Assembly (NCBI RefSeq): GCF_000253155.1
Contig: NC_015291.1
Location: forward strand, 963,001-1,027,000
Length of the DNA stretch: 64,000 nucleotides
DNA from: Streptococcus oralis Uo5
GTDB taxonomy: Bacteria; Bacillota; Bacilli; Lactobacillales; Streptococcaceae
Reading direction: 5' to 3'
The notes beneath the pieces were generated by a model that saw only the letters and a program-made list of their open reading frames with translations, was not told where the DNA came from and did no database searches. Below are positions 54,147 through 64,000 of this stretch, one piece after another. Each line of letters begins with the position of its first letter. Within the stretch, counting starts at the first letter, position 1. Made by a program: the position numbers and the translations under genes.

Positions 54147-54746
54147 AAAGAAATTAAAGAATTTCATGATATAGAGATTAAAGCGAACCTGTCTCGAGTA
54201 GTAATAATTTCCACCATTTTCATAGAGTTCGGCACCGTGAAAGATAGAAATAGGGTTGATATAGGTGTAGGTCTTCCCTGTAGTATTACCAAGGATTGGA
54301 GCGACCGTTTCTCGGGAGTAACGCTTGGCTAGGGCCAGTGTATTTTCCTTGCCATTCTGAGCGATAAAGTCGATATAGGCAGGTCCAAAATTATAGGCTT
54401 GAACGGCGGTCCAGACATCTACTCCTTTGCTCTGTGCCAAATAGAGATTATCTGTTAGAGTCTGAACCCCTTGGCGAATACTAGAGGCATCGTCTTTGAT
54501 GGTATTGGTGGCGCCACTAGCAGACTCACTAGACTGCATGACATCCCGCTCTTTTCCCTTCGTTTCAGTATAAATCATAGCGAGCACCAACTCTTCATTG
54601 GCTGGAGTATCTCTTTCGCTCAAGATTTCTCGAACCATGGGTTGGTAGGTCATGACTTGTTTAACATCCTGATGGATATGATAAGCTTTGTATCCTGCTA
54701 AAAGGAAGACTGCTAGCACAAGCACTCTTCTTATAAATTTAAACAT
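54144..54746 (-). CDS. Lysozyme-like (bacterial lytic transglycosylase) membrane-anchored protein
   Basis: The 200-aa protein has an N-terminal membrane anchor (about residues 6-22, [19 protein letters not shown]) and a lysozyme-like domain of the type also found in pneumococcal vaccine antigen A. The catalytic Glu is likely in [20 protein letters not shown], and [17 protein letters not shown] and [10 protein letters not shown] match the family. It would act on peptidoglycan outside the membrane. Its start touches the stop of the nucleoid protein gene, so it ends the tdk operon. Confidence 0.88.
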   Translation of the reverse strand: MFKFIRRVLVLAVFLLAGYKAYHIHQDVKQVMTYQPMVREILSERDTPANEELVLAMIYTETKGKERDVMQSSESASGATNTIKDDASSIRQGVQTLTDNLYLAQSKGVDVWTAVQAYNFGPAYIDFIAQNGKENTLALAKRYSRETVAPILGNTTGKTYTYINPISIFHGAELYENGGNYYYSRQVRFNLYIMKFFNFF

Positions 54747-55720
54747 TATTTACTTTGAATATCCTCGATATTTTTGATTAAGATAGAATAGGTTCCATTG
54801 TCATTTTGGATAAACTCAACAGACTCGGCGTCTTGGTATACGTTATTGGGAACGATGAGTTCAATTCCATTTGACAAGGAAAGTTTTTGGTTTTCAAATT
54901 TCTTGAGCTGACGACTGGCATCAATTTCATCAAACTGGACTGGTTCTGGTACAGCTTCCTTGACTTGGTCGATAAAGCTCAAGCGAGCTGTCAGATTATT
55001 ATCAAAAAGGTCGTTAGCCAATTTCTCAGGAGACAACTCATTGTTTTCTTCAAGATTGTTGAAAATCGCTGATTTGACCTTGGATTGAAACTGAAAATCA
55101 TCTGTGTTAAAGGACTCTGCAATTCTCTGAGCCGTTTTTTCCAGTTCCTTGATAGATTTCTTGGGTGAAATCTTGGGAGCAACAGCTAGGAGATTTTCTG
55201 AAAAATAATTCAAGAAAGTCCCATTATACTTGATGCGTTTTTCGATGAGATGGTACTTGCGACTTTGAAGATTGACCACCAAGGCCTCATCAGCCCCCGT
55301 TCCAAATCCAGGTAGGTTATTCTGAGTTAGCTTGATTGGGTTATCAACTTCTCCACCAAGGTGAGTCAAGGTCTCACGCAGAGCAATTCGCAAAAAAGCG
55401 AAATGTTCTACGCCTTCTTTAGAAAACTGAACAAAAACCAAGTCATTGGTCTTGAGATTTTCTGAAATGCTGAACTCCTCTTTCCAGAGATTAGCCAGTG
55501 TCACTGATGTCTCCAACAAATCTTCTGTGATGTGATTGAAGAAGGGATTTTCTTCTTCGAAAATCCCAGTCTTTGCTTCATCTGAATACACACGTTCGAT
55601 TTTTTTGCGCAGGTATTCTTCGATTTTTGGAGTGATATTGAGAAATTTATCCGCTAGAAACAGCTCGGTATCATCCGGACTGAACTGATGGATAATGGCT
55701 TTCTTAATATAAATGTCCAT
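54746..55720 (-). CDS. Nucleoid-associated protein (NA37/YejK family)
   Basis: The 324-aa protein (start 55720, [19 protein letters not shown]; the longer frame overlaps glyA) matches the 37-kDa nucleoid-associated family: starts with the I-x-K-A-I-I-H segment, has [19 protein letters not shown] and [20 protein letters not shown], and C-terminal [20 protein letters not shown]. Thought to bind nucleoid DNA, precise role unknown. Eight bases after glyA. Confidence 0.88.
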   Translation of the reverse strand: MDIYIKKAIIHQFSPDDTELFLADKFLNITPKIEEYLRKKIERVYSDEAKTGIFEEENPFFNHITEDLLETSVTLANLWKEEFSISENLKTNDLVFVQFSKEGVEHFAFLRIALRETLTHLGGEVDNPIKLTQNNLPGFGTGADEALVVNLQSRKYHLIEKRIKYNGTFLNYFSENLLAVAPKISPKKSIKELEKTAQRIAESFNTDDFQFQSKVKSAIFNNLEENNELSPEKLANDLFDNNLTARLSFIDQVKEAVPEPVQFDEIDASRQLKKFENQKLSLSNGIELIVPNNVYQDAESVEFIQNDNGTYSILIKNIEDIQSK

Positions 55721-55727
55721 AAAAGTA

Positions 55728-56984
55728 TTAGTCCTCGTATAGTGGGAAGGCATCTGTCAACGCTTTGACTTCACTTCTCACTTCTTCTAAGACAGCTTCA
55801 TTTTCTGCATTTTTAAGGGTTTTAATGATGAGTTCAGCCACTTTACGGCTTTCTTCTTCACCAAATCCGCGTGCAGTGATGGCTGCTGCTCCGATACGAA
55901 TTCCACTTGTCTTGAATGGTGACAAAGTTTCGTAAGGGATTGAATTTTTATTTAGGGTAATATTAACTTCATCCAGTACGTTTTGAGCAACTTTTCCGTT
56001 TTCTACAACCTTAGTGACATCAACAAGGAAGAGGTGATTTTCAGTCCCTCCAGAAATGATACGGAAATCAGGGTCTTGCAAGAAGACTTCAACCATAGCC
56101 TTGCTGTTTTTGATGACATTAGCAGCATATTCCTTAAAGGCTGAGTCCAAAACTTCTTTGAAGGAAACCGCCTTAGCCGCCACAACATGCTCTAAAGGAC
56201 CACCCTGAATACCAGGGAAAATAGCTGAGTTGATTTTCTTAGCTAGATCTTCATCATTTGTCAAAATCAAGCCACCACGCGGTCCACGAAGAGTTTTGTG
56301 GGTCGTTGTTGTAGTGATATGAGCGTATGGCACTGGGCTTGGATGAAGTCCAGCTGCCACCAAACCAGCGATATGGGCCATATCGACCATGAGCTTAGCA
56401 CCAACGGCATCTGCAATTTCACGGAATTTTGAGAAATCGATAATTTGAGAATAGGCTGAAGCACCAGCTACAATTAGTTTTGGTTTTACTTCTTGGGCTT
56501 GTTTCAAGATAGCATCAAAGTCCAAGAGTTCTGTTTCAGGATCCACACTATAAGAAACAAAGTTGTAGGTTTGACCAGAGAAGCTAACAGGAGCTCCGTG
56601 GGTCAAGTGCCCACCAGCAGCCAAATCCATTCCCATAACCGTATCACCTGGCTCAATCAAGGCCATGTAAGCCGCACAGTTGGCTTGGCTTCCTGAGTGA
56701 GGTTGGACATTGGCGAATTTAGCACCGAAAATTTCTTTCGCGCGTTCAATAGCTAGAGTTTCTACCACGTCTACTACATCCGTTCCACCATAATAACGGC
56801 GTCCTGGGTAACCCTCGGCATATTTGTTTGTCAAGATAGACCCTTGAGCTGCCATAACAGCCTTGGAAACCACGTTTTCCGAAGCAATCAACTCGATATT
56901 GTTTTGTTGGCGTTCTTCTTCTTTGGCAATAGCATTCCAGAGATCAGCATCGTATGCTTTAAAATCGTCTTTATCAAAAATCAT
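55728..56984 (-). CDS. glyA: Serine hydroxymethyltransferase
   Basis: GlyA interconverts serine and glycine with tetrahydrofolate, feeding one-carbon metabolism. The 418-aa PLP enzyme has [53 protein letters not shown] and the PLP Lys in [17 protein letters not shown]. Length normal. AAGGAG precedes ATG 56984. It sits in the operon tdk-prfA-prmC-tsaC-GNAT-glyA. Confidence 0.97.
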   Translation of the reverse strand: MIFDKDDFKAYDADLWNAIAKEEERQQNNIELIASENVVSKAVMAAQGSILTNKYAEGYPGRRYYGGTDVVDVVETLAIERAKEIFGAKFANVQPHSGSQANCAAYMALIEPGDTVMGMDLAAGGHLTHGAPVSFSGQTYNFVSYSVDPETELLDFDAILKQAQEVKPKLIVAGASAYSQIIDFSKFREIADAVGAKLMVDMAHIAGLVAAGLHPSPVPYAHITTTTTHKTLRGPRGGLILTNDEDLAKKINSAIFPGIQGGPLEHVVAAKAVSFKEVLDSAFKEYAANVIKNSKAMVEVFLQDPDFRIISGGTENHLFLVDVTKVVENGKVAQNVLDEVNITLNKNSIPYETLSPFKTSGIRIGAAAITARGFGEEESRKVAELIIKTLKNAENEAVLEEVRSEVKALTDAFPLYED

Positions 56985-57044
56985 AGGTCTTCTCCTTTAT
57001 AGTGTGACTGGTCTTTTAGTTTGTTTTTCAAATAAGAAAATAAA

Positions 57045-57476
57045 CTAAAAGATGCGAATAAACCGTTTCTGCACTTTATCACAAGTATAACCAACTTTTT
57101 CATAAAATGCATGAGCACCCAGACGGTGATCGGCAGAGTTTAAGCGGATAAACTCATAACCGCGTCTTTTTGCTTCGTCTTCCAACCCTTGCAGTAAGCT
57201 TTTACCAATACCTTGCCCTTGTGCTTGAGGCGAAACCGCTAAGCCTAAAATATTAAATCCTGCTTTGGAATAGAGGGATTCATAAACTTCAGCATGGACA
57301 TATCCAAGTAGGACATGGCTGACCTCATCCTCATAGCCAAGTAGGAAATGATGAGAATCCTGAGACAGTCTAGCTAGTTGACTAGCTGTGTCCTCTGGAC
57401 TAAAAGAATAGCCCAAAGCCTCTTGGTTAATCTCACATATAGCATTCACATCTGTTTCTTGCAAATCTCTTAGCAT
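57045..57476 (-). CDS. GNAT-family N-acetyltransferase
   Basis: The 143-aa protein (ATG 57476 chosen; GAGGAGG precedes it and the longer frame contains this site) has the acetyl-CoA loop VSPQAQGQGIGKSLLQGLE and the C-terminal LNSADHRLGAHAFYEKVGY. It resembles RimI-type acetyltransferases in size. Placed right after tsaC, whose stop is next to its start (TGAGATG); target unknown. Confidence 0.9.
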   Translation of the reverse strand: MLRDLQETDVNAICEINQEALGYSFSPEDTASQLARLSQDSHHFLLGYEDEVSHVLLGYVHAEVYESLYSKAGFNILGLAVSPQAQGQGIGKSLLQGLEDEAKRRGYEFIRLNSADHRLGAHAFYEKVGYTCDKVQKRFIRIF

Positions 57477-57477
57477 C

Positions 57478-58083
57478 TCATTCCTCCTCAAAAGAAATCT
57501 CTGGCAACTGTGCAAGAATATCTTCTCGCTTAATCGCTCCTTGGCGCAAGATTTTCACCTTGTCTCCAGACAAATCCAAAATAGTCGAATCCTGTCCAGT
57601 TAGAAAAGCGTCGTCCTCCAGACCCAGAACCTCTTGGTCAAAATCCTCTAGAATTCGAGCAAAGGCCACTCCACTTGCTCGGCCTGAAATATTGGCAGAC
57701 GGCCCAATCAAAGGACCTGTCTCTCGAATCAAATCAAGTGTAATGGGGTGACTCGGCATCCGAAATCCGACAGTTGCAAGACCAGAGTTGACCCAATAGG
57801 GAACTCGGTCATTGGCTTCGAGAATAATGGTCAAGGGACCCGGTAAAAAGGCCTCTACAAGCTTTTGTAGATAAGTTGGCTGATTCTTTGAAAAGTGCAA
57901 GATGTCCTCTAGAGAAGCAACATTGAGGTTAAGTGCCTTGTCTCTGGGACGACGTTTGAGTTTGTAAACATGGTCGACAGCTTTTTCGTCTAAGGCCTTA
58001 GCAAAGAGACCATAAACTGTCTCTGTAGGCAAAACAACAGCTCCGCCCTTTTCCAACTCTTGTCTAATCCTGTCCATCATCAA
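57478..58083 (-). CDS. tsaC: L-threonylcarbamoyladenylate synthase (Sua5/YciO/YrdC)
   Basis: This enzyme makes threonylcarbamoyl-AMP for the t6A37 modification of tRNAs reading ANN codons. The 201-aa protein has GGAVVLPTETVYGLFAKA, KRRPRDKALNLN, FLPGPLTIIL, VGFRMPSHP and PLIGPSANISG, all family motifs. It is of the short TsaC form without the Sua5 extension. It starts 19 bases inside prmC. Confidence 0.94.
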   Translation of the reverse strand: MMMDRIRQELEKGGAVVLPTETVYGLFAKALDEKAVDHVYKLKRRPRDKALNLNVASLEDILHFSKNQPTYLQKLVEAFLPGPLTIILEANDRVPYWVNSGLATVGFRMPSHPITLDLIRETGPLIGPSANISGRASGVAFARILEDFDQEVLGLEDDAFLTGQDSTILDLSGDKVKILRQGAIKREDILAQLPEISFEEE

Positions 58084-58900
58084 CTACAACCATCCTATCT
58101 TGACCAAATTGGTCCTTGAGTGTTCGTACTCTTTTTTCAGGAAGATTTTTCCTAAAAAGATCAGGAACACTTTGACCTTGCTTGTATCCAATTTCAAGGT
58201 AAATCTTACCACCATCTGTGAGATAGTCTTTTGCATCTTCCGCAATTCTGCGGTAAATAGCTAGGCCATCCTCATCTGCAAAGAGAGCTAGATGAGGCTC
58301 CGAATGCAAAACATTCAAACCGACCTCTGACTCATCTTCACGAGAGATATAGGGTGGATTGGATACAATTATATCATATTTTTCAGAAATTTCTGCAAAA
58401 CAATCAGATTTTTTAAAAAATATATTAAGATTTTGATTTCTAGCATTCTCTGATGCAAGCTCTAAGGCGTCTTGTGAAATATCTGCTGCTGTCACTGACC
58501 AATCCGGTCTGTTTTTAGCTAATCCAAGGGCTATGGCACCACTTCCAGTCCCGATATCTAGAATCTTAAGACTTTCCTTAGCATTTTCTGCCAAGATAAG
58601 CTCCACCAACTCTTTTGTCTCTGGACGAGGAATCAAAACCCGCTCATCTACTTTTAACTGCATTCCAAAGAAATCTGCCTGTCCGATGATGTACTGTGCT
58701 GGTTTGTGAGCCGCTAACTGCTGATAAATTTCTTCTACAAATTGGTTTTCTTCCTCTGTTACCTCTTGCTGGAGGGCAAAGACAAAGTCTGTAAAAGAGA
58801 GATTTTTTAAGCTACGATAGACAAAAGAGAGGCTTTCTGCTTCCTCTCCTTGTCTTATCAACGCTTCTTCAAAATCTGAAAATAATTGAGCTAATTTCAT
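58064..58900 (-). CDS. prmC: Release factor glutamine methyltransferase
   Basis: PrmC methylates the GGQ glutamine of release factors. The 278-aa protein has an N-terminal helical substrate domain, RVLIPRPETKELVELIL, LDIGTGSGAIALGLA (SAM binding) and VSNPPYISREDE (NPPY catalytic motif). It directly follows prfA (TAATG overlap), the gene for its substrate. Confidence 0.96.
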   Translation of the reverse strand: MKLAQLFSDFEEALIRQGEEAESLSFVYRSLKNLSFTDFVFALQQEVTEEENQFVEEIYQQLAAHKPAQYIIGQADFFGMQLKVDERVLIPRPETKELVELILAENAKESLKILDIGTGSGAIALGLAKNRPDWSVTAADISQDALELASENARNQNLNIFFKKSDCFAEISEKYDIIVSNPPYISREDESEVGLNVLHSEPHLALFADEDGLAIYRRIAEDAKDYLTDGGKIYLEIGYKQGQSVPDLFRKNLPEKRVRTLKDQFGQDRMVVVDDGQD

Positions 58901-59979
58901 TATTTGTTTAATTCTTCTAATTTTTGTGTTTGGTCATAGAGCACCAAGGCATCCACAACTTCATCCAATTTACCAGATAAAATCGTATCTAGTTTTTGGA
59001 GGGTCAAGCCAATACGGTGGTCTGTGACACGGTTTTGAGGGAAATTATAAGTACGGATACGTTCTGAACGGTCACCAGTACCAATAGTAGACTTACGTTC
59101 AGCGTCTTGTTCGTCTTGTGCAATCTGAGCAAAATGGTCAGCAACACGCGCACGGATGATTTTCATAGCCTTTTCACGGTTCTTCTGCTGGGTACGCTCT
59201 TCTTGCATTTCAACCTTGATATTGGTCGGCAAGTGAACAATACGAACGGCAGTCGCAACCTTGTTGACGTTCTGACCACCAGCACCAGATGCGTGGTAGA
59301 TGTCAACACGAAGGTCTTTTGGATCAATATCGTACTCTACTTCTTCCACTTCAGGCATGACTAGAACTGTCGCTGTTGAGGTGTGGACACGGCCTTGGCT
59401 TTCTGTCACAGGGACACGTTGCACACGATGTGCACCAGACTCATACTTAAGCTTAGAGTAAACGGACTGACCAGAAACCATAGCAACCACTTCTTTGAAA
59501 CCACCGACGCCGTTCATTGAGGCTTCCATAACTTCAAAGCGCCAGCCTTGAGCTTCCGCATACTTTTGGTACATAGTTAGCAAATCTCCAGCGAAGAGGG
59601 CTGCTTCGTCTCCACCAGCTGCCCCACGGATTTCAAGGATGATGTTCTTATCATCGTTTGGATCCTTTGGAAGGAGCAAGATTTTCAGTTTTTCTTCGTA
59701 TTCTTCTTTTTCAGCCTTGGCATCTTTGAGTTCTTGCTTGGCCATTTCTTCCAAGTCCGCATCTCCGCCTGATTCCTTAATCATATCTTCGGCGTCAACG
59801 ATGTTTTGAAGGACTTGCTTGTATTCACGGTAGGCAGTTACCGTATCACGAGTAGAAGCTTCTTCTTTCGAAAGCTCCATGAAACGCTTGGTATCTGAGA
59901 CGACATCTGGGTCACTCAGCAATTCTCCTAATTCTTCATAACGGTCTTCTACAGCTTGTAGTTGATCATAGATGTTCAT
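58900..59979 (-). CDS. prfA: Peptide chain release factor 1
   Basis: RF1 ends translation at UAA and UAG. The 359-aa protein has [18 protein letters not shown] (PxT codon-recognition region) and the GGQ motif in [18 protein letters not shown], then [14 protein letters not shown]. Its start overlaps the tdk stop (ATGA). The GGQ Gln is the substrate of PrmC encoded next. Confidence 0.97.
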   Translation of the reverse strand: MNIYDQLQAVEDRYEELGELLSDPDVVSDTKRFMELSKEEASTRDTVTAYREYKQVLQNIVDAEDMIKESGGDADLEEMAKQELKDAKAEKEEYEEKLKILLLPKDPNDDKNIILEIRGAAGGDEAALFAGDLLTMYQKYAEAQGWRFEVMEASMNGVGGFKEVVAMVSGQSVYSKLKYESGAHRVQRVPVTESQGRVHTSTATVLVMPEVEEVEYDIDPKDLRVDIYHASGAGGQNVNKVATAVRIVHLPTNIKVEMQEERTQQKNREKAMKIIRARVADHFAQIAQDEQDAERKSTIGTGDRSERIRTYNFPQNRVTDHRIGLTLQKLDTILSGKLDEVVDALVLYDQTQKLEELNK

Positions 59980-60566
59980 TTTTCTTCATTCTCCTTATTG
60001 ATTTCAGGGGCAAAATAATGTTTACGGCAGACTGAGATATAAGTTTCATTGCCACCGATCTGAATTTGTTCACCATCATAGACTGGCACACCATCCTGCG
60101 TACGCAACACCATAGTCGCCTTTTTCTTACAATACTGACAGATAGTCTTGATTTCGTCAATCTTGTCTGCTAAGAGCAAGAGGTATTTTGAACCTTCGAA
60201 CAGTTCATTGCGAAAGTCATTTTTCAAACCAAAAGCCATGACAGGTATATCCAACTCATCAACAACACGAGCTAGATCGTAAACATGGTGACGCTTGAGA
60301 AATTGAGCCTCATCGACCAACACACAGTAAGGTTTTTCAGGTAAATCTCGGATATAGCCGAAGATATCCGTTGTTTCCTCAATCGCAATTGCTGGGCGTT
60401 TCATACCAATCCGACTGGATACATAACCAACACCATCACGTGTATCCAGAGCAGAGGTCATGATGACAACACCTTTTCCTTGCTCTTCATAGTTATAGGC
60501 TACCTTAAGAATCTCAATCGTCTTACCAGAGTTCATAGTCCCATAACGATAATACAACTGTGCCAT
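59976..60566 (-). CDS. tdk: Thymidine kinase
   Basis: The 196-aa type II thymidine kinase salvages thymidine to TMP. It has the P-loop [30 protein letters not shown] (Asp of Walker B), [16 protein letters not shown], and a zinc site with CQYCKKKA and a second half VCRKHYF. First gene of the tdk-to-lysozyme operon, behind its own promoter. Confidence 0.96.
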   Translation of the reverse strand: MAQLYYRYGTMNSGKTIEILKVAYNYEEQGKGVVIMTSALDTRDGVGYVSSRIGMKRPAIAIEETTDIFGYIRDLPEKPYCVLVDEAQFLKRHHVYDLARVVDELDIPVMAFGLKNDFRNELFEGSKYLLLLADKIDEIKTICQYCKKKATMVLRTQDGVPVYDGEQIQIGGNETYISVCRKHYFAPEINKENEEK

Positions 60567-60607
60567 GCTTCTATTTCACGTCCATTTCTAAATTTTTGCT
60601 ACATTCT

Positions 60608-60636
60608 AGTATATCATAATTTTCTGAAGCTTTAAA
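60608..60636 (-). promoter_or_regulatory. Promoter of the tdk-prfA operon
   Basis: On the - strand TTTAAA (60636-60631), 17 bases, TATACT (60613-60608) with TG extension (TGATATACT). It lies back to back with the promoter of the divergent tautomerase gene. Confidence 0.7.
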
Positions 60637-60646
60637 CGGCAAAATG

Positions 60647-60655
60647 TGGTAAAAT
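60647..60655 (+). promoter_or_regulatory. Extended -10 promoter of the tautomerase gene
   Basis: TGGTAAAAT (60647-60655) is an extended -10. The -35 region overlaps the -35 of the tdk promoter on the other strand, so the two may compete for polymerase. Confidence 0.55.
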
Positions 60656-60688
60656 AGAAGAAATCAAAAACTAGTGGAGGAAGCTATT

Positions 60689-60871
60689 ATGCCATTTGTA
60701 CGCATCGATTTATTTGAAGGACGCACGCTCGAGCAAAAGAAAGCTCTTGCTAAGGAAGTAACGGAAGCTGTTGTCCGTAATACTGGAGCACCTCAATCAG
60801 CCGTTCATGTCATCATCAACGACATGCCAGAAGGAACTTACTTCCCACAAGGGGAAATGCGCACCAAATAA
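60689..60871 (+). CDS. 4-oxalocrotonate tautomerase family protein
   Basis: This 60-aa protein (ATG 60689, with GGAGGA 7 bases before) starts MPFVRIDLFEGRTLEQKKAL. After Met removal the catalytic Pro1 is exposed, as in all active members. Arg11-type residue is present in FEGRTLEQ. Small hexameric tautomerase; the streptococcal member's substrate is unknown. The frame extends five codons upstream but those include the ribosome site. Confidence 0.92.
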   Translation: MPFVRIDLFEGRTLEQKKALAKEVTEAVVRNTGAPQSAVHVIINDMPEGTYFPQGEMRTK

Positions 60872-60874
60872 ACT

Positions 60875-60903
60875 AGCTTAAGCAGAATTGCTTAGGCTTT
60901 TTC
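60875..60903 (+). terminator. Terminator of the tautomerase gene
   Basis: GCTTAAGCA pairs with TGCTTAGGC (one mismatch) around a short loop, followed by TTTTT. Confidence 0.7.
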
Positions 60904-60922
60904 AATCTCCAAGTAGCATCCA

Positions 60923-60951
60923 TTGAAGAAATAACCTAAATTTGTTACAAT
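60923..60951 (+). promoter_or_regulatory. Promoter of mnmE
   Basis: TTGAAG (60923-60928), 17 bases, TACAAT (60946-60951). The mnmE ATG at 61006 follows with an AAAGGA ribosome site. Confidence 0.7.
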
Positions 60952-61005
60952 TTGAAGAGATGTTTGGATACATATCCTAAGAAAAGAAATACAAAAGGAA
61001 TTAGT

Positions 61006-62379
61006 ATGATTACACGTGAATTTGATACCATCGCTGCTATCTCTACTCCACTAGGTGAAGGGGCCATTGGTATTGTCCGTTTGAGCGGAACAGATAGTTT
61101 TGCTATTGCGCAAAAGATTTTTAAAGGCAAGGATTTGAGTAAGGTTGCCAGCCATACTCTTAACTACGGCCACATCGTTGATCCTCAAACTGGTAAGGTC
61201 ATGGACGAGGTTATGGTTGGGGCTATGAAGTCTCCAAAGACCTTCACTCGTGAGGATATTATCGAGATTAACACCCACGGTGGGATTGCCGTCACCAATG
61301 AAATTCTCCAGCTAGCTATCCGAGAAGGAGCTCGCTTAGCAGAACCTGGTGAATTTACCAAGCGCGCCTTCCTCAACGGTCGTGTAGACTTGACGCAAGC
61401 TGAGGCGGTGATGGACATCATCCGTGCCAAGACTGACAAGGCTATGAACATTGCTGTCAAACAACTAGATGGTTCCCTTTCTGACCTCATTAATAATACT
61501 CGCCAAGAAATCCTCAATACACTTGCCCAAGTTGAGGTCAATATCGACTATCCTGAGTATGATGATGTTGAGGAAGCTACTACTGCTGTTGTCCGCGAGA
61601 AGACTAGGGAGTTTGAACAATTGCTAACCAATCTCCTTAGAACAGCCCGTCGCGGTAAGATCCTCCGTGAGGGAATTTCAACTGCCATCATCGGACGCCC
61701 CAACGTTGGGAAATCCAGCCTCCTCAACAACCTCTTGCGTGAGGACAAGGCCATCGTTACAGATATCGCTGGTACTACCCGAGATGTTATCGAAGAATAC
61801 GTCAACATCAACGGCGTTCCTCTAAAATTGATTGATACAGCTGGAATCCGTGAAACAGATGACATCGTCGAACAAATCGGAGTCGAGCGTTCGAAAAAAG
61901 CCCTCAAGGAAGCTGATCTAGTTCTACTAGTGCTAAATGCCAGTGAACCACTGGCCGCTCAAGACCGCCAACTCCTAGAAATCAGTCAAGACACTAATCG
62001 CATTATTCTTCTTAACAAGACTGATCTGCCAGAAGCGATTGAAACTTCTGAAATTCCAGAAGATGTCATTCGTATTTCAGTTCTTAAAAATCAAAACATT
62101 GATAAGATTGAAGAACGCATTAACAACCTCTTCTTTGAAAATGCTGGTTTGGTTGAGCAAGACGCCACTTACTTATCTAATGCTCGTCATATTTCCTTAA
62201 TTGAGAAGGCTGTTGAAAGCTTGCAAGCAGTTAATGAAGGACTAGAACTCGGTATGCCAGTCGACCTTCTTCAGGTTGACTTAACTCGTACTTGGGAAAT
62301 TCTCGGAGAAATTACTGGTGATGCAGCACCTGATGAACTCATTACCCAACTCTTTAGCCAATTCTGTTTAGGAAAATAA
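61006..62379 (+). CDS. mnmE: tRNA uridine-5-carboxymethylaminomethyl modification GTPase MnmE (TrmE)
   Basis: MnmE with MnmG modifies wobble uridine U34 of several tRNAs. Start at 61006 ([20 protein letters not shown]) gives 457 aa; the frame upstream is not coding. It has an N-terminal tetrahydrofolate-binding domain, a helical domain, and an inserted GTPase with [12 protein letters not shown] (G1), DIAGTTRDV (G2), LIDTAGIRE (G3) and LLNKTDLPE (G4). It ends with the catalytic FCLGK motif (CxGK). + strand, against most of its neighbours. Confidence 0.97.
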   Translation: MITREFDTIAAISTPLGEGAIGIVRLSGTDSFAIAQKIFKGKDLSKVASHTLNYGHIVDPQTGKVMDEVMVGAMKSPKTFTREDIIEINTHGGIAVTNEILQLAIREGARLAEPGEFTKRAFLNGRVDLTQAEAVMDIIRAKTDKAMNIAVKQLDGSLSDLINNTRQEILNTLAQVEVNIDYPEYDDVEEATTAVVREKTREFEQLLTNLLRTARRGKILREGISTAIIGRPNVGKSSLLNNLLREDKAIVTDIAGTTRDVIEEYVNINGVPLKLIDTAGIRETDDIVEQIGVERSKKALKEADLVLLVLNASEPLAAQDRQLLEISQDTNRIILLNKTDLPEAIETSEIPEDVIRISVLKNQNIDKIEERINNLFFENAGLVEQDATYLSNARHISLIEKAVESLQAVNEGLELGMPVDLLQVDLTRTWEILGEITGDAAPDELITQLFSQFCLGK

Positions 62380-62380
62380 G

Positions 62381-62415
62381 AAAAATCCATGATCGTTCTT
62401 GCGGTCATGGATTTT
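62381..62415. terminator. Bidirectional terminator between mnmE and dapA
   Basis: AAAATCCATGA pairs with TCATGGATTTT around a 12-base loop, with T runs on both strands, between convergent genes. Confidence 0.9.
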
Positions 62416-62425
62416 ATTGTAGTTA

Positions 62426-63361
62426 TTAGTAATCTGGTCTTAAAACACCAGTTACAGTTGCCTTAGTCGCTTCATAGTCGCCATCTACGACAACCTTGAT
62501 AATGCGTTTGGCATCTTCTTCTGGTGCTGGAACTAGAGGTAGACGAGTTGGTCCAGCTTCAAATCCCATGTAGTTCAAAACTGCCTTAACTGGAGCAGGA
62601 CTTGGATAAGAGAAGAGGGCGTTAACCTTAGGGATGAATTTACGCTGAATAGCTGCAGCTTTCTTCATGTCGCTTTCTGCAATGGCAGTAAACATTTCGT
62701 GCATTTCGTCCCCATTTGTATGAGATGCAACAGAAATAACCCCATCTGCACCAAGGTTCATGGCATGGAAGGCATCTCCATCCTCACCAGTATAGACCAA
62801 GAACTCTTCTGGCTTGTGCTCAATCAAATAAGCCATATTAGCCAAGCTGGTACATTCTTTAACACCGATGATATTTGGATGGTCAGCCAAACGAAGCATG
62901 GTTTCTGGAGTCAATTCGACAACCACACGTCCTGGAATGTTATAAATGATAATAGGTAAATCTGATGCATCCGCAATAGCTTTAAAGTGCTGGTACATCC
63001 CTTCTTGAGAAGGTTTGTTGTAGTACGGTACGATAGCAAGTCCAGCAGCGAAGCCACCAAAGTCTGCGACTTCTTTGACAAATTCGATCGAGTCACGTGT
63101 ATCATTGGTACCTACACCTGCAATCAAAGGAACACGTCCATTGACAATCTTTTGTACAGCCGCAAATAGCTCCAACTCTTCATCGTGGGTCAGAGTCGGA
63201 CTCTCAGCAGTCGTTCCAGCTAGAAGAATGCCGTCTGTGTGATGGGCCAATAAATGCTCAATTAAGGCTGGAATGGCATCAAAGTTGATGGAGCCATCCT
63301 CATGGAAAGGGGTAATAAAGGCTGTGATGATTTTACACTCTTTTAAATCTTGATAAGACAT
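62426..63361 (-). CDS. dapA: 4-hydroxy-tetrahydrodipicolinate synthase
   Basis: DapA condenses pyruvate with aspartate semialdehyde, the first step to lysine and diaminopimelate/cell-wall lysine. Start at 63361 ([19 protein letters not shown]) gives 311 aa. It has [32 protein letters not shown] (Tyr of the proton relay), IIYNIPGRV and the Schiff-base Lys in [10 protein letters not shown]. It follows asd, which supplies its substrate. Confidence 0.96.
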   Translation of the reverse strand: MSYQDLKECKIITAFITPFHEDGSINFDAIPALIEHLLAHHTDGILLAGTTAESPTLTHDEELELFAAVQKIVNGRVPLIAGVGTNDTRDSIEFVKEVADFGGFAAGLAIVPYYNKPSQEGMYQHFKAIADASDLPIIIYNIPGRVVVELTPETMLRLADHPNIIGVKECTSLANMAYLIEHKPEEFLVYTGEDGDAFHAMNLGADGVISVASHTNGDEMHEMFTAIAESDMKKAAAIQRKFIPKVNALFSYPSPAPVKAVLNYMGFEAGPTRLPLVPAPEEDAKRIIKVVVDGDYEATKATVTGVLRPDY

Positions 63362-63386
63362 GAGAAACACCTCTCTATTTCAAAGA

Positions 63387-63406
63387 AGGAGTTCATCTGA
63401 ACTCCT
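63387..63406 (-). terminator. Hairpin between asd and dapA
   Basis: A perfect 9-base stem, AGGAGTTCA and TGAACTCCT with a 2-base top (likely a 4-base loop in practice), followed on the - strand by TTCTTTG. The T run is poor, so partial termination or attenuation of dapA is more likely than a full stop. Confidence 0.5.
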
Positions 63407-63417
63407 AAACGATATGA

Positions 63418-64000
63418 CTATTTTAATTCAAATTTCAACTCAGCTGTTGGACGAACCAATCCACGCTCATGAAGCGTTTCTGCGATTTGAACTGAGTTCC
63501 AAGCAGCACCTTTGAGAAGGTTATCTGAAACAACCCACATGTGGATTCCTTTTTCTGCATCCAAGTCTTTACGGATACGACCGACAAAGGTATCACGTGA
63601 ACCAACAGCATTGATAGCTTGCGGATAGATTTGATGAGCTACGTCATCCTCAAGAACAGCACCTGGGAAGGCTGAAATAGCTGCTTTCACTTCTTCGATT
63701 GGAGCCACTTCTTTTGTTTCGATATAAACTGACTCAGAGTGAGCTGACAAGACTGGAATACGCACACATGTTGCAGACACTGCGATGCTATCATCTTCCA
63801 TGATTTTCTTCGTTTCCTTAGTCATCTTCATCTCTTCGTAAGTGTAATCATTGTCAGTAAAGACATCGATTTGTGGAAGAGCGTTAAAAGCGATAGGATA
63901 GTGTTTCTTATCACCACCTGAAGGCAAGATTTCCGCTTGCAAATCACGTGGATTCACACCGTCATTCAAGACTTCACGAAGTTCACGTTGTGTTTCAAGA
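63418..64000 (-). CDS. asd: Aspartate-semialdehyde dehydrogenase (5' part outside window)
   Basis: C-terminal part of Asd, which reduces aspartyl phosphate to aspartate semialdehyde for lysine, threonine and methionine synthesis. The frame is open to the window edge (…[18 protein letters not shown]). It has [24 protein letters not shown], the active-site His in [15 protein letters not shown] and [13 protein letters not shown]. The N-terminal NADP-binding domain and catalytic Cys lie outside. Product also feeds the carboxyspermidine dehydrogenase of the polyamine operon in this window. Confidence 0.95.
   Translation of the reverse strand, partial: LETQRELREVLNDGVNPRDLQAEILPSGGDKKHYPIAFNALPQIDVFTDNDYTYEEMKMTKETKKIMEDDSIAVSATCVRIPVLSAHSESVYIETKEVAPIEEVKAAISAFPGAVLEDDVAHQIYPQAINAVGSRDTFVGRIRKDLDAEKGIHMWVVSDNLLKGAAWNSVQIAETLHERGLVRPTAELKFELK

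Overview
The window looks like a chromosome segment of a mitis-group Streptococcus (S. mitis / S. oralis / S. pneumoniae lineage). It has low G+C content and streptococcal gene sets: a pdh/aco cluster whose E3 carries the lipoyl domain, XerS recombinase, RexAB, an AguA/AguB/NspC polyamine operon, and the run tdk-prfA-prmC-glyA. I found no tRNA, rRNA, IS element or CRISPR array. The species call is inference from protein content.

Layout. 1-6.6 kb (+ strand): pyruvate/acetoin dehydrogenase genes E1alpha (partial), E1beta, E2 and E3, then lipoate-protein ligase and one unknown gene. 6.7-7.9 kb: xerS and a dif_SL-like site. Gene direction flips from almost all + to almost all - at this point, as expected at the replication terminus. 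7.9-11.3 kb: a compact locus for a secreted lipase toxin that resembles a reverse-LXG (type VII secretion) effector. It has two small helical partners and three duplicated membrane-anchored putative immunity proteins, separated by 5' stubs of the toxin gene. 11.4-16.6 kb: ClC antiporter, RNase HII, ribosome-assembly GTPase, a MazEF/PemIK-type toxin-antitoxin pair and an unknown Cys-motif protein. 16.6-24.5 kb: RexA/RexB recombination nuclease, an EVE-domain protein and a MarR regulator. 24.7-26.3 kb: HAD phosphatase and a TraX-like membrane protein.

26.4-33.5 kb: a complete polyamine operon, transcribed speA-speE-casdh-nspC-aguA-aguB. It converts arginine to agmatine, putrescine, carboxyspermidine and spermidine, and is preceded by a roughly 330-nt structured leader ending in an intrinsic terminator. 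33.7-41.4 kb: small or poorly known proteins, a GH13 glucanase with a CcpA (cre) site, and a lipid kinase. 41.5-45.1 kb: five tandem paralogues of a roughly 215-aa polytopic membrane protein (one frameshifted), each preceded by a 3' remnant of a lost gene, which looks like an orphan-immunity array. 45.1-48.2 kb: more decayed cassettes (lipoprotein, SAP-domain protein, two acidic paralogues, two ADP-ribosylglycohydrolase stubs). 48.2-53 kb: alpha/beta hydrolase, CPBP protease, S51-like peptidase, TMEM175-like channel and RlmCD.

53-64 kb: a frameshifted DUF1002 gene, then the housekeeping operon tdk-prfA-prmC-tsaC-GNAT-glyA-nucleoid protein-lysozyme-like, a tautomerase, mnmE, dapA and partial asd. 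The most unusual parts are the two interbacterial-competition style regions (7.9-11.3 kb and 41.5-48.2 kb) and the polyamine operon leader RNA.
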